Shown: positions 18,239 to 26,288, counted from the stretch's first letter. The stretch is 64,000 bases of DNA from JABWBP01 sp964522165 (GCA_964522165.1 CAZFVV010000013.1:7482-71481); one strand, 5' to 3'. Numbers and translations: made by a program. The notes: generated by a model from the letters alone, not told the origin.

Positions 18239-19180
18239 ATGCCTTCAGACAAAATCATCATCTACTGCGATGGCGCCTGTTCCGGCAACCAGTTTGAGCA
18301 AAACGTGGGCGGGTGGGGCGCGGTGCTGCAATACAAAGACCGGGTGAAGGAAATTTACGGCGGGGAGAAGAATACCACCAACAACCGCATGGAGCTGACC
18401 GCCTGCATCAAAGCCCTGGAGCAGGTGAAGCTGAAAAACGCCGAAATCGAGATGTACTGCGACAGCGCCTACATCGTGAACTGCTTCCGGCAGGGCTGGC
18501 ACCTGAAATGGCAGCGAAACGGCTGGATGACTTCCAAAAAAGAGCCGGTGGAGAACCGCGATCTTTGGGAGCGATTGCTTACCCTGGCAGACCAACACCA
18601 GGTCGCTTTCCAAAAAGTAAAAGGCCACGCCGGGGTGGAGTTGAACGAACGCGCCGACCGGTTGGCCAATCGCGGCATGGCCGAGGCTGAAAAAAATTCC
18701 CCCCGATCATCACTCGCCACTCGCCACTCGCCACGCGCCACTCAAGGCCCTGCTTCCCTGCTGAGCTACCGCGCGGTAGAGGGCGGCTACCTGCTGCGCT
18801 TGCCGCGCGGGGCGCGGGTGATGGAAACCCTGCTGAATTTTATCCGGGAAAAAAACATCGGCGGAGGGGCATTCTCTGCCATCGGCGCGTTGGAGGAGGT
18901 GGAATTAGGCTATTTTCGCCTTTCCGATCATCAATACCTGCGTAAAAAATTGAACGGAATTTACGAGCTGGTCTCCTTCAGCGGCAACGTCAGCTACGTT
19001 GACGGCCAGCCCATGGTGCATGCCCACGCGGTGCTCGGCGACCCCGATTTTCAAACCGTTGCCGGGCACTTCTTCGACGGCGCCGTGGCGGTAACCATGG
19101 AGGTTTATCTCACGGTTTTCAGCGACAAAATTGCCCGCCGCCGGGAGGAAGAAACCGGGTTGAATTTGCTGGATTTCTAG
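18239..19180 (+). CDS. rnhA: RNase HI fused to PPC/DUF296 domain
   Basis: The first ~150 residues are ribonuclease HI, which cuts the RNA of RNA-DNA hybrids. All four catalytic acids are visible: D in IIIYCDGAC, E in NNRMELTA, D in MYCDSAYI and D in NERADRLAN. After a short linker the C-terminal ~140 residues form a PPC/DUF296 domain (GARVMETLLNFIREKNI, GNVSYVDGQPMVHAHAVLG, ending LNLLDF), normally a separate trimer-forming protein. The linker SLATRHSPRAT is encoded by a heptamer array at 18711-18743, so the fusion joint is itself repeat DNA. I chose the ATG at 18239 because the RNase H fold starts there; upstream codons lie in an octamer array. The fusion is unusual. Confidence 0.85.
   Translation: MPSDKIIIYCDGACSGNQFEQNVGGWGAVLQYKDRVKEIYGGEKNTTNNRMELTACIKALEQVKLKNAEIEMYCDSAYIVNCFRQGWHLKWQRNGWMTSKKEPVENRDLWERLLTLADQHQVAFQKVKGHAGVELNERADRLANRGMAEAEKNSPRSSLATRHSPRATQGPASLLSYRAVEGGYLLRLPRGARVMETLLNFIREKNIGGGAFSAIGALEEVELGYFRLSDHQYLRKKLNGIYELVSFSGNVSYVDGQPMVHAHAVLGDPDFQTVAGHFFDGAVAVTMEVYLTVFSDKIARRREEETGLNLLDF
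18711..18743. repeat. Heptamer array inside the RNase HI-PPC gene, CACTCGC class
   Basis: The units are CACTCGC three times, CACGCGC once, then CACTC. The array is read in frame and forms the linker between the two domains. Three 7-bp units encode seven residues (SLATRHS), so the peptide also has a 7-residue period. Confidence 0.9.
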
Positions 19181-19254
19181 ATTATAAGAAAATGTGTTGA
19201 GTATAACTAAAACGCTGTGAAAAGAAAGAATCTGGAGGGCATCCCGGATAACTG

Positions 19255-19291
19255 GGGTGCAGTAGCATTGCAAAATAAGTTTTGCACTCCC
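19255..19291. repeat. Dispersed palindromic element, TGCAAAA...TTTTGC class (copy 1)
   Basis: A short inverted repeat, GGGTGCA...TTGCAAAATAAGTTTTGCACTCCC, lies just upstream of the flippase-like gene. Related copies are at 22372-22447 and 27064-27130. It could act as a hairpin in the 5' leader of the next gene. Confidence 0.6.
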
Positions 19292-19301
19292 AAGAGGCCT
19301 T

Positions 19302-20327
19302 ATGAAAAACCACCGCTGGATCTACTGGCTCAAACTGCTGGCCGGTATGATTTTGATCTTCATTCTCTACCAAAAAATCAATCGCCGCGAATCGATTCTC
19401 GAAGCCTTCCGGGTAACCGATTGGAGCAATATTGCCCTGTGCATCGGTCTGCTCATCCCCAATATCGGGTTGGCCTTCCTGAAATGGCGCTACCTGCTGA
19501 AAAACCGTTTTGCCAATGTCTCCAACCGCGAAGTTTTCGGCTCCCTGATGTTCGGCTACACCCTCGGCCTCATCACCCCCGGGCGGATCGGGGAATTGGG
19601 GCGGGGCCTGTTCTTCACGGATAAAAACAAACTTACCGTTACCGGCCTGAACCTGTTAGACAAAGCCGCCAACCAGATCATCGTCTTCACCTTAGGCGGC
19701 GCGGCGCTGGGTCTCATGCTGATCCAGCGAAAACTCGGCGAGATTAGCCACCCGCGGCTCCTATTCGTGGGCAGCCTGGTGGTGCTGCTCGTCCTCTGGC
19801 TGGTGATGCTCAACCCGCGGCGGATTCGCGCCCTTCTGCACCGCTTCAGCCGCCGCTTTTCACCTCGATCTAAAATTCATGCCTTCATCGCTGCCCTGGA
19901 CCACGTTACCCTTAAAGACAGCCTGGCGGTGCTGGCGCTCAGCTTTACCTGGATTCTGGTGATTACGGTGCAGTACCACATCCTGGTGCTGGCGTTTACC
20001 CCGGTGTCGTTATGGGATTCCCTGGAAGCGGTGAGCGCGGTTCTGTTCGTAAAAACCTTTTTACCCTTCACCTTTGGGGATTTGGGAGTGCGGGAAGGGG
20101 TAGCCATTTACTTTTATTCCCGGTTCGGAATATCCTCCGCCGCGGTGTTCAACGCTTCCTTGCTGGTTTTTCTGATCAATTTTCTGGCGCCCGCGCTTTG
20201 CGGGGTGTATTATCTTTTCCAGGTTCGGGAGAAGTACAACGGCAAAGTTTCCGCCCCTTCCGAGCCGCCGGCGCAAGCGCCCGCTCCCTGCCCGGCCCTG
20301 GCGGAAAGCAGATTGAGCGATGATTGA
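19302..20327 (+). CDS. UPF0104/LPG-synthase-TM-type flippase-like membrane protein
   Basis: The 341-residue integral membrane protein has about eight predicted helices and the family motif GYTLGLITPGRIGELGRG near residue 85. A second motif, FTFGDLGVREGVA, lies near residue 255. These are typical of the lysylphosphatidylglycerol-synthetase membrane domain family (UPF0104), which moves lipid-linked substrates across the inner membrane. There is no C-terminal synthetase domain. It overlaps the next gene, a GT2 glycosyltransferase, by 8 bases, and a NodB-type deacetylase follows. Together these look like a glycolipid or polysaccharide envelope operon. Its exact substrate cannot be read from the sequence. 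Confidence 0.85.
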   Translation: MKNHRWIYWLKLLAGMILIFILYQKINRRESILEAFRVTDWSNIALCIGLLIPNIGLAFLKWRYLLKNRFANVSNREVFGSLMFGYTLGLITPGRIGELGRGLFFTDKNKLTVTGLNLLDKAANQIIVFTLGGAALGLMLIQRKLGEISHPRLLFVGSLVVLLVLWLVMLNPRRIRALLHRFSRRFSPRSKIHAFIAALDHVTLKDSLAVLALSFTWILVITVQYHILVLAFTPVSLWDSLEAVSAVLFVKTFLPFTFGDLGVREGVAIYFYSRFGISSAAVFNASLLVFLINFLAPALCGVYYLFQVREKYNGKVSAPSEPPAQAPAPCPALAESRLSDD

Positions 20328-21471
20328 AACGGTTTTTCTATTCCTGAGCCTCTTTTACGGCGGTTTGATCCTGTTCTTTTACGCCGGAATACGCCGGGAG
20401 CGGGCGCGAAAGCCCTCTTCGAACCACTGGCAGCCCTTTGTATCCGTGCTGGTGCCGGCCCGCAACGAAGCCGCCCATATCATTCCTACCCTGCAAAGCC
20501 TGGCCGGCCAGACCTACCCGCCCTCCCGCCTGGAAGTGATCGTGATCGACGACCATTCCAGCGACTGCACCGGGGAGACGGTTCGGGGCTTCATTGCCGC
20601 CCATCGCCTGGCCCACTTCCAACTGCTGAGCCACCGGGTGGACGGCATCCAACCCACTTATAAAAAAACCGCTATCGCCTTCGCGCTGCAATCCGCCCGG
20701 GGAGAGATCATTATGACCACCGACGCAGACTGCCGGGTGCAGCCGGATTGGGTGGCCTCCATGGTAAGTTGTTACGACGCGGAGACCGGCATGGTCGCGG
20801 GATTGGCCGCTTTCGATCCGGAGCATGAGAAAACCCTGTTCCACAAGCTGCAAACCCTGGAATTCGCCGGGCTGGTGTTTGCCGGGGTGGGAGCAATCGG
20901 GAATCACTATCCCCTGATTTGCAACGGCAGCAACCTGAGTTACCGCAAGGCGGCCTACGATGAAGTGGGCGGGTTTGCCGGGCACGACCACGTTCCCTCC
21001 GGCGACGACGACCTGTTCATGCAGAACGTGCATCATTACACTCGCTGGAAAGTCCGCTATAACCTGGATTTTCAGGCGGTGAATTTCACCCGCCCGGTAG
21101 ATTCCCTGCGCGCTTTTCTGAACCAGCGCGCCCGCTGGGCCTCCAAAGGAACCCATTATCCCGGCTTCAAAACCTTGTTCATCCTGCTGCTGATCTATTT
21201 TTTCTACGTTTCCCTGCTGAGTTTGCCGGTTCTTGCCCTGGCGGGGCGATTTTCCGGCGCGGTATTGCTGGCCGGTTTTCTGCTCAAGCTCATCCCGGAG
21301 CTGCTGGTGCTGGGCGAGGCGTTGAAGATCTTGCAGCGGCGCGAACTGCTGCGCTGGTTTGTGATGGCCGAAATTTTCCATGTTCCGTACATCGTGCTGG
21401 CGGGGTTGAGGGGTTTTTTCAAATTATATCGCTGGAAGCAGGGGGCGGGAAGCGTGAAACGTGATGCGTGA
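20320..21471 (+). CDS. Family 2 glycosyltransferase, membrane-bound
   Basis: The 383-residue protein has one N-terminal membrane helix, a GT-A domain and three or so C-terminal helices. The nucleotide-sugar site is visible as SVLVPARNEA near residue 44 and VIDDHSSD near residue 73. The metal-binding DxD is TTDADCRV near residue 130. The acceptor-site SGDDDLF and the QRARW motif near residue 268 are the pattern of processive or ceramide-type GT2 enzymes. It overlaps the upstream flippase-like gene by 8 bases, so they are co-transcribed. The last residues SVKRDA and the stop codon are supplied by a heptamer array (21453 onwards), so the natural C-terminus was replaced or extended by repeat DNA. 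Confidence 0.88.
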   Translation: MIETVFLFLSLFYGGLILFFYAGIRRERARKPSSNHWQPFVSVLVPARNEAAHIIPTLQSLAGQTYPPSRLEVIVIDDHSSDCTGETVRGFIAAHRLAHFQLLSHRVDGIQPTYKKTAIAFALQSARGEIIMTTDADCRVQPDWVASMVSCYDAETGMVAGLAAFDPEHEKTLFHKLQTLEFAGLVFAGVGAIGNHYPLICNGSNLSYRKAAYDEVGGFAGHDHVPSGDDDLFMQNVHHYTRWKVRYNLDFQAVNFTRPVDSLRAFLNQRARWASKGTHYPGFKTLFILLLIYFFYVSLLSLPVLALAGRFSGAVLLAGFLLKLIPELLVLGEALKILQRRELLRWFVMAEIFHVPYIVLAGLRGFFKLYRWKQGAGSVKRDA

Positions 21472-21537
21472 AGCGTATTACGGAATACGCAATACGGAAT
21501 ACATCATACCCCTCACGTTTCACGCTTCACGTTTCAT
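21453..21537. repeat. Inverted heptamer array, CGTGAAA / TTTCACG class
   Basis: The left arm has CGTGAAA, CGTGATG, CGTGAAG, CGTATTA, CGGAATA, CGCAATA and CGGAATA, all with 7-bp spacing. The right arm has CACGTTT, CACGCTT and CACGTTT. The arms are complementary and can fold. The array overlaps the stop codon of the GT2 gene. The same class recurs at 22928, 34038, 35384 and 36532. Confidence 0.9.
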
Positions 21538-21564
21538 CGAATTAAACTCCCGGGTGAACCCAAC

Positions 21565-22194
21565 ATGCTCTCCCATCGCACTCTTGCCGGAATTTTTTAC
21601 AAACCCTTTCCCGGGATCATCTGGCAGTACCCCGCGAACGAGAATGCCGTTTACCTCACCTTTGACGACGGTCCCTACCCGCCGGTCACCAAACCGCTTT
21701 TAGAAATGCTGAGCGCTCTCGAGGTTCCGGCCACCTTTTTCCTCTCCGGGGAGAACCTGTTTCGTTACCGCCGGGAATTGCCGGAACTGGATTATTCCCC
21801 TCACCGGGTAGGCAGCCATTTTTACCGCCACGTTTCCCTGTTCTTCACCGGTTCCCGAAGATTGCAAAAGGGCCTCCGCCTCACCGACCGGTTGATTTCC
21901 CGATACCTGCGCCGCGAGACGCGCCTTTTCCGCCCCCCTTACGGGGTATTCAACCCCCGGCACTTTCCAACGCTGCAAGAGGCGGGCAAGAAGATGGTGC
22001 TCTGGTCGTTGATGGCTTACGATTTCAAATGGGAAAAGGAGCGTATTTTAAGGCATCTCTGCGAGTCGGCGCGCCCCGGCGACATCATCGTGTTTCACGA
22101 CTCGCCGAAAACCGCGGGGGTGCTGTTGGAAGTGCTTCCGCGATTTATCGATTTTTGCCGGGAGCGGGGGTGGGGGTTTGGCGCAATCGAATAA
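21565..22194 (+). CDS. NodB-type polysaccharide deacetylase
   Basis: The 209-residue protein is a carbohydrate esterase family 4 (NodB) deacetylase. The catalytic base and metal motif TFDDGPYP lies at residues 33-40, the histidine motif GSHFYRH near residue 91, RPPYG near residue 126 and the C-terminal IIVFHDS near residue 180. There is no obvious signal peptide, only a short hydrophobic stretch. It would remove N- or O-acetyl groups from an extracellular or lipid-linked sugar. It follows the flippase-like and GT2 genes, separated by a heptamer array, and probably modifies the same glycan. Length is short but covers the whole domain. Confidence 0.88.
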   Translation: MLSHRTLAGIFYKPFPGIIWQYPANENAVYLTFDDGPYPPVTKPLLEMLSALEVPATFFLSGENLFRYRRELPELDYSPHRVGSHFYRHVSLFFTGSRRLQKGLRLTDRLISRYLRRETRLFRPPYGVFNPRHFPTLQEAGKKMVLWSLMAYDFKWEKERILRHLCESARPGDIIVFHDSPKTAGVLLEVLPRFIDFCRERGWGFGAIE

Positions 22195-22259
22195 GAAAAT
22201 ATCCTTGCATTGCGACGACGCGCCTATTCACCCTCGTAAACAAAATGCTGCTGGTGAAG

Positions 22260-22332
22260 TGATTTGGGATTTGGAAATCCCGGAATTCATCGCAGCAGGG
22301 CGGATTGCGGATCGAAGAAATCCGCAATCCGC
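22260..22332. repeat. Inverted heptamer array, GCGGATT / AATCCGC class
   Basis: GATTTGG occurs twice and is followed by AAATCCC (22260-22280). A perfect two-unit hairpin comes next: GCGGATT GCGGATC (22300-22313), a 5-base loop, then AATCCGC AATCCGC (22319-22332). It matches the array that lies inside the first HTCS gene at 53238-53306. Confidence 0.85.
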
Positions 22333-22371
22333 TGTTATATACTCGTAAAGGTTGATAGTTGCGCTTTGCTC

Positions 22372-22447
22372 GGAGTGCAAAGCTTCCCTGTCTGCCGCGC
22401 AGCCAGGCAGGAGCTTTGTACTGCATCTGCAAAACTGTAATTTTGCC
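22372..22447. repeat. Dispersed palindromic element, TGCAAAA...TTTTGC class (copy 2)
   Basis: It begins GGAGTGCAAAGCTT and ends GCAAAACTGTAATTTTGC, with an inner hairpin CTGCC...GGCAG. The same outer sequence pattern is seen at 27064-27130. Confidence 0.6.
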
Positions 22448-22500
22448 ACCCCCTCGAGAAGAAACGCCATAAATAACCCTTGGGGCCATAGATAAAATAA

Positions 22501-22598
22501 GGGGGTTAAAACCCCTCTGTTTCGAGTAGGCTTCGTATTCCCCGACATTTATGTCGGGGATAAGGGAAATAACACTAAAATCGCGGGTTTTAACCCCC
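22501..22598. repeat. MITE-like element with 14-bp terminal inverted repeats
   Basis: The ends GGGGGTTAAAACCC and GGGTTTTAACCCCC are exact reverse complements, 98 bases apart in total. In the middle is a perfect hairpin, CCCCGACA-TTTA-TGTCGGGG (22540-22559). There is no coding capacity. No clear target-site duplication is visible. Confidence 0.6.
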
Positions 22599-22635
22599 AA
22601 TCCTGGCCGCAAATCCCTTAGGTTTACGCCTGTGC

Positions 22636-22696
22636 GCGAAGGCGGGAATCCAGAAAAGTGGCTTAGAATATGGATTCCCACTTTCGTGGGAATGAC
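22636..22696. repeat. Inverted repeat of the widespread GGGAATCCA type
   Basis: The left part GCGAAGGCGGGAATCCA pairs with the right part TGGATTCCCACTTTCGTGGG, followed by AATGAC. Elements with this sequence pattern occur in many bacterial genomes. Confidence 0.55.
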
Positions 22697-22927
22697 AGTT
22701 GAAACCAAAGATAATGCCCAAAATGTTGAATCGGGGAATGATTAAATCAGCAACCCTTAACGTATATGATCACAGTTTGAGTAAGGGATATTAGCAAAAT
22801 TGGCTCGCCTGGCTCCGGCAGGTGCGGATTCTTCCTGCCTTTCCTGTTTTCAATTCCAACAAATTTGGTTATATTAACCGGCGCAATATCCATGCAAGGC
22901 CAGGGAGCGAAGCCGCGCCCACCGGTT

Positions 22928-22952
22928 CACGCATCACGTTTCACCTGTCACG
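22928..22952. repeat. Heptamer array, CACGTTT class (single arm)
   Basis: The units are CACGCAT, CACGTTT, CACCTGT and CACG. This single arm lies 59 bases upstream of polA. It matches the right arms of the arrays at 21453 and 36532. Confidence 0.75.
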
Positions 22953-23010
22953 CCAAAGCGGCGCTTCGTCTCTATCGCAATAAAAAAATCCACAACCCAA
23001 CCCCGGAAAC

Positions 23011-25758
23011 ATGACCATGGCCCCTCCACGCCTCTTTCTCATCGACGGATCGGCGCTGTATTACCGCTCCTATTTTGCCTTCATCCGCAATCCCCTCATC
23101 AATTCCAAAGGGGAGAATACCAGCGCAACCTACGGTTTTACCGCTTACCTGATGCGCATTCTCTTCGACGAGAAGCCGGATTACCTTGCGGTGGTGTTCG
23201 ATACCAAAGAACCCACCTTCCGGCATCACAAATACGCTCCCTACAAGGCCACCCGGGAAAAAATGCCCGAGGAAATGGCCGCCCAGTACCCCCGCATTGT
23301 GGAGCTGACCGAAGCCTTCGGGGTGGCGCGGCTGGAAAAAGCGGGCTACGAGGCCGACGACCTCATCGCCACCCTGGCGAAGCGGGCGGAGCGGCAGGGC
23401 ATCGAAACCTACATGGCCACGGGGGACAAGGATATGATGCAGGTGCTCTCCCCCATGATCAAAATGTTCAACATGCGCCCGGGGGCCGGCAAGGATTCCC
23501 CGGAAATCATCGACGCGGCGCATTTGCAGCAGGATTTGGGGCTGCGCCCGGAACAGGTGATCGACTACCTGGCCCTGATGGGCGACAAGAGCGATAACGT
23601 GCCCGGGGTGCCCAAAGTGGGGGAAAAGACCGCCCGGGAATTGCTGCAACAGTACGGCTCCATCGCGGGAATTTACGCCAACCTCGACAAAATCAGCAAA
23701 AAAGCCATGCACGATACCCTGGTGGAAAACCGCCACCTGGCGGAGCTTTCCCGGGAACTGGTTACCCTGGATACCAACGCGCCCCTGGAGGTGGAGCTGG
23801 AAGCGCTGCGCCGCCCCGCGGTGGAGGCGGAGAAACTGGTTCCCCTGTTCGAGCACCTGGAATTTCGCAGCCTGATCCCGCGCCTGAGAGAAGCCGGGGC
23901 GCAATCCGCCGCAATGCCGGCCCTGCAAACCCAATTCGACGCGCAAAAACAAAACTATCACCTGGTGAATACCCCGGAAGCGCTGCAAACATTAGCCGAA
24001 CAGCTTCGCCGCCGGGATTTCTTCATCTTCGACACCGAAACCACCGGGCTGGAGACCTTCAACGCCGAAGTGATCGGGATTTCCTTCGCCTGGGGAAAGG
24101 GTGAAGCGTATTACGTTCCCCTGAACGATCCCGCCAACCTGCCCGCGCAGGCGGTGATCGCCGCCTTCAAGCCGGTGTTCGAGAACCCGCAGATCAAAAA
24201 AGGGGGGCAGAACATCAAATTCGACGCCCTGATGCTCTACCAGCACGGCATCGAGCTGCAGGGGATCGACTTCGACACCATGATTGCCGGTTACCTCATC
24301 AGCCCCGGGGCGCGGCAGAACAACCTCGACGCCCTGGCGGAGAAGTATTTGAATTACAAGATGATCCCCATCGAAGAACTGATCGGCAAAAAGGGCAAAG
24401 GGCAGAAAAGCATGGCGGAGGCGCCGGTGGAGAAGGTGAGCGCCTATTCCTGCGAGGACGCCGATATTACCCTGCAATTGAAATTAGTGCTGCAGGAAAA
24501 ACTGCGCGAAACCGGCGCGGAAGATCTGTTCCGTGAGGTGGAAATGCCCCTGGTGGAAGTGCTGCTGCACGTGGAAAAGAGCGGGGTGAGCCTCGACGTG
24601 CCCTTTTTGCAGGAGATGTCCGCCCGGTTGGGCGAAAACGCCGAACGGCTGCAAAAGGAGATCTATCAACTCGCCGGGGAGGAATTCAACACCAATTCGC
24701 CTCAACAATTAGGGGTAATTCTGTTCGACAAGTTAGAAATCCACCGGGAATTGAACAAGCGCAAGCCCGCCCGCACCGCCACCGGGCAGTATTCCACCAC
24801 CGAAGCGATCTTGCTGCGCTACAGCGAGCACCCGGTGGTGAATAAAATTTTAGAGTACCGCAAGCTCGCCAAACTGAAGTCCACTTACGTGGACGCCCTC
24901 CCGGCGCTCATCAGCCCGCGCACCGGGCGGCTGCACACTTCTTTCAACCAGACCATCGCGGCCACCGGGCGGCTCTCCAGCAGCGATCCCAACTTGCAGA
25001 ACATTCCCATTCGCGGTGAGGTCGGGCGGGAAATCCGCAAAGCCTTCATTCCCGGCGCTGCCGACCATTACATCCTCTCCGCGGATTATTCCCAGGTGGA
25101 ATTGCGGGTAATGGCGCATATCTCCGGCGACGAGGCGCTCAAAGAGGCGTTTGCCCGCGGGGAGGACATCCACAGCACCACCGCCGCGGCGATTTTCGAC
25201 GTTCCCCTGGATCAGGTGACCCCGGAGCAGCGCCGCAAGGCCAAGGAAGTGAATTTCGGGATTATTTACGGCATCTCCCGCTTCGGGCTGGCGGACCGCT
25301 TAGGCATCTCCCCGGACGAGGCGGAGGAGATCATTCGCCACTATTTCATCCGCTTTCCGAAGGTGAATCAGTACATGATCGATACTATTGCCTTTGCCCG
25401 GCAGAACAAATACGTGACCACCCTGCTGAACCGCCGCCGCTACGTGCCGGAAATAGCGGACAAGAACGCCGCCATCCGCCAGAACGCCGAGCGGGTGGCT
25501 ATCAACACCACCATCCAGGGCAGCGCCGCGGATTTGATCAAAATCGCCATGATTCATATTTATAAAGAGATCAAAGCGCGAAAGCTGCAAAGTAAAATGA
25601 TCCTCCAGGTGCACGATGAGTTGGTCTTCGAAGCGCCGGAAAACGAAGTGGATATTCTCAAACCGCTGATCAAAGAGAAGATGGAAAGCGCCATGCAGCT
25701 CAGCGTGCCCCTGAAAGTGGACGTGGGAGTGGGGAAGAACTGGCTGGAAGCGCATTGA
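23011..25758 (+). CDS. polA: DNA polymerase I with 5'-3' and 3'-5' exonuclease domains
   Basis: The 915-residue DNA polymerase I fills gaps and removes RNA primers. It has three domains. The 5' nuclease domain spans residues 1-300 (FLIDGSALYYRSY, GDKDMMQVL, GDKSDNVPGV). The 3'-5' proofreading domain spans about 325-510, with its Exo I acids intact in IFDTETTGLE. The polymerase domain has motif A SADYSQVELR, the O-helix RRKAKEVNFGIIYG and motif C QVHDELVFEA. Length is normal. Proofreading is active by motif, unlike in several other phyla. The ATG at 23011 gives MTMAPPRLFLIDGSAL, but an internal ATG two codons on is equally possible. A heptamer array lies upstream. Confidence 0.96.
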   Translation: MTMAPPRLFLIDGSALYYRSYFAFIRNPLINSKGENTSATYGFTAYLMRILFDEKPDYLAVVFDTKEPTFRHHKYAPYKATREKMPEEMAAQYPRIVELTEAFGVARLEKAGYEADDLIATLAKRAERQGIETYMATGDKDMMQVLSPMIKMFNMRPGAGKDSPEIIDAAHLQQDLGLRPEQVIDYLALMGDKSDNVPGVPKVGEKTARELLQQYGSIAGIYANLDKISKKAMHDTLVENRHLAELSRELVTLDTNAPLEVELEALRRPAVEAEKLVPLFEHLEFRSLIPRLREAGAQSAAMPALQTQFDAQKQNYHLVNTPEALQTLAEQLRRRDFFIFDTETTGLETFNAEVIGISFAWGKGEAYYVPLNDPANLPAQAVIAAFKPVFENPQIKKGGQNIKFDALMLYQHGIELQGIDFDTMIAGYLISPGARQNNLDALAEKYLNYKMIPIEELIGKKGKGQKSMAEAPVEKVSAYSCEDADITLQLKLVLQEKLRETGAEDLFREVEMPLVEVLLHVEKSGVSLDVPFLQEMSARLGENAERLQKEIYQLAGEEFNTNSPQQLGVILFDKLEIHRELNKRKPARTATGQYSTTEAILLRYSEHPVVNKILEYRKLAKLKSTYVDALPALISPRTGRLHTSFNQTIAATGRLSSSDPNLQNIPIRGEVGREIRKAFIPGAADHYILSADYSQVELRVMAHISGDEALKEAFARGEDIHSTTAAAIFDVPLDQVTPEQRRKAKEVNFGIIYGISRFGLADRLGISPDEAEEIIRHYFIRFPKVNQYMIDTIAFARQNKYVTTLLNRRRYVPEIADKNAAIRQNAERVAINTTIQGSAADLIKIAMIHIYKEIKARKLQSKMILQVHDELVFEAPENEVDILKPLIKEKMESAMQLSVPLKVDVGVGKNWLEAH

Positions 25759-25760
25759 AA

Positions 25761-25816
25761 GTGAAAAATGAAAAGTGCAAAATGAAAAGTGCAAAATGAA
25801 AAGTGCAAAGTCAAAA
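25761..25816. repeat. Heptamer array, TGAAAAG/TGCAAAA class (left flank of four-helix-bundle gene)
   Basis: Eight 7-bp units: GTGAAAA, ATGAAAA, then alternating GTGCAAA and ATGAAAA, ending GTCAAAA. The array begins directly after the polA stop. Its reverse complement is the array at 26251-26288, so the two bracket the four-helix-bundle gene. Confidence 0.92.
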
Positions 25817-25829
25817 AGATGGAGGGGTG

Positions 25830-26213
25830 ATGGGGAATAAGGGGGAAGGGCTTTCGGAAAGGTTTTTGAATTATGCGGTGAGGATAGTGCTTTTTGTTGA
25901 ACGCCTGGAAAAAAGCTTTGTGGGAAGGCATATCGGTGAGCAGTTGTTCCGGGCAGGGACTTCCGCAAGATCGAATTACGAAGAAGCGTGTAGCGCGGAG
26001 AGCCGCCCGGATTTCGTACATAAATTAGGGGTGGTTTTGAAAGAGTTGAGAGAAGCGCGATTCTGATTAAGGCTTATCCAGGGGAGTAAATTGCTTCCGG
26101 AAAATGACCCGGGTTTATTAGATATCTTGCAGGAAACCGAAGAGCTTGCCAAAATCACTGCGAAGTCGATCATCACCGCCCGGCAAAATAAAAACAAGCA
26201 ACGCGCATCTTAA
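25830..26213 (+). pseudogene. Four-helix-bundle protein (S23/IVS/Avd-like) with in-frame TGA at a tryptophan position
   Basis: The frame starts at an ATG after GGAGGGG and reads like the 23S-rRNA-IVS four-helix-bundle family (ERFLNYAVRIVLFVERL, IGEQLFRAGTSARSNYEEA, FVHKLGVVLKELREARF). It stops at TGA (26064-26066), codon 79. The same frame continues LRLIQGSKLLPENDPG and EELAKITAKSIITA to TAA at 26211-26213, for 127 codons in total, the normal family length. The TGA sits exactly where the family has tryptophan (EARFW-LRLI), so a single G-to-A change from TGG explains it. Relatives of this family lie in intervening sequences of 23S rRNA, and the Avd protein of diversity-generating retroelements has the same fold. 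Inverted heptamer arrays flank it. Confidence 0.8.
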
Positions 26214-26250
26214 TATCTCGATTTTTCATCCCCGCATTCTCGAGGACAGG

Positions 26251-26288
26251 CTTTTCACTTTGCATTTTACATTTTACATTTTTCACTT
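26251..26288. repeat. Heptamer array, CTTTTCA/TTTTACA class (right flank of four-helix-bundle gene)
   Basis: The units are CTTTTCA, CTTTGCA, TTTTACA twice and TTTTTCA, then CTT. It is the reverse-complement form of the array at 25761-25816 and ends just before the ribosome binding site of the next gene. A third array of this class is at 33131-33162. Confidence 0.92.

Larger units (their letters stand above)
22195..23010. other. 816-base gene-free region packed with repeats
   Basis: No credible gene is present. The stretch holds, in order, a heptamer array (22260-22332), a copy of the TGCAAAA palindromic element (22372-22447), a MITE-like element with ends GGGGGTTAAAACCC (22501-22598), an inverted repeat of the common 'GGGAATCCA' type (22636-22696) and a heptamer array of the CACGTTT class (22928-22952). 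The region separates the envelope operon from polA. Confidence 0.8.

Noticed and set aside
20338..21381. Long minus-strand open frame (347 codons) opposite the GT2 gene
   Set aside because: It lies wholly opposite a well-supported gene, lacks any domain and has the composition of an antisense shadow.
26064..26066. Genetic code with TGA as tryptophan
   Set aside because: TGA ends several intact genes at the expected place (for example prmA, pspA, mntA).
25830..26213. Diversity-generating retroelement because of the Avd-like fold
   Set aside because: No reverse transcriptase, template repeat or variable repeat with adenine changes is visible nearby.
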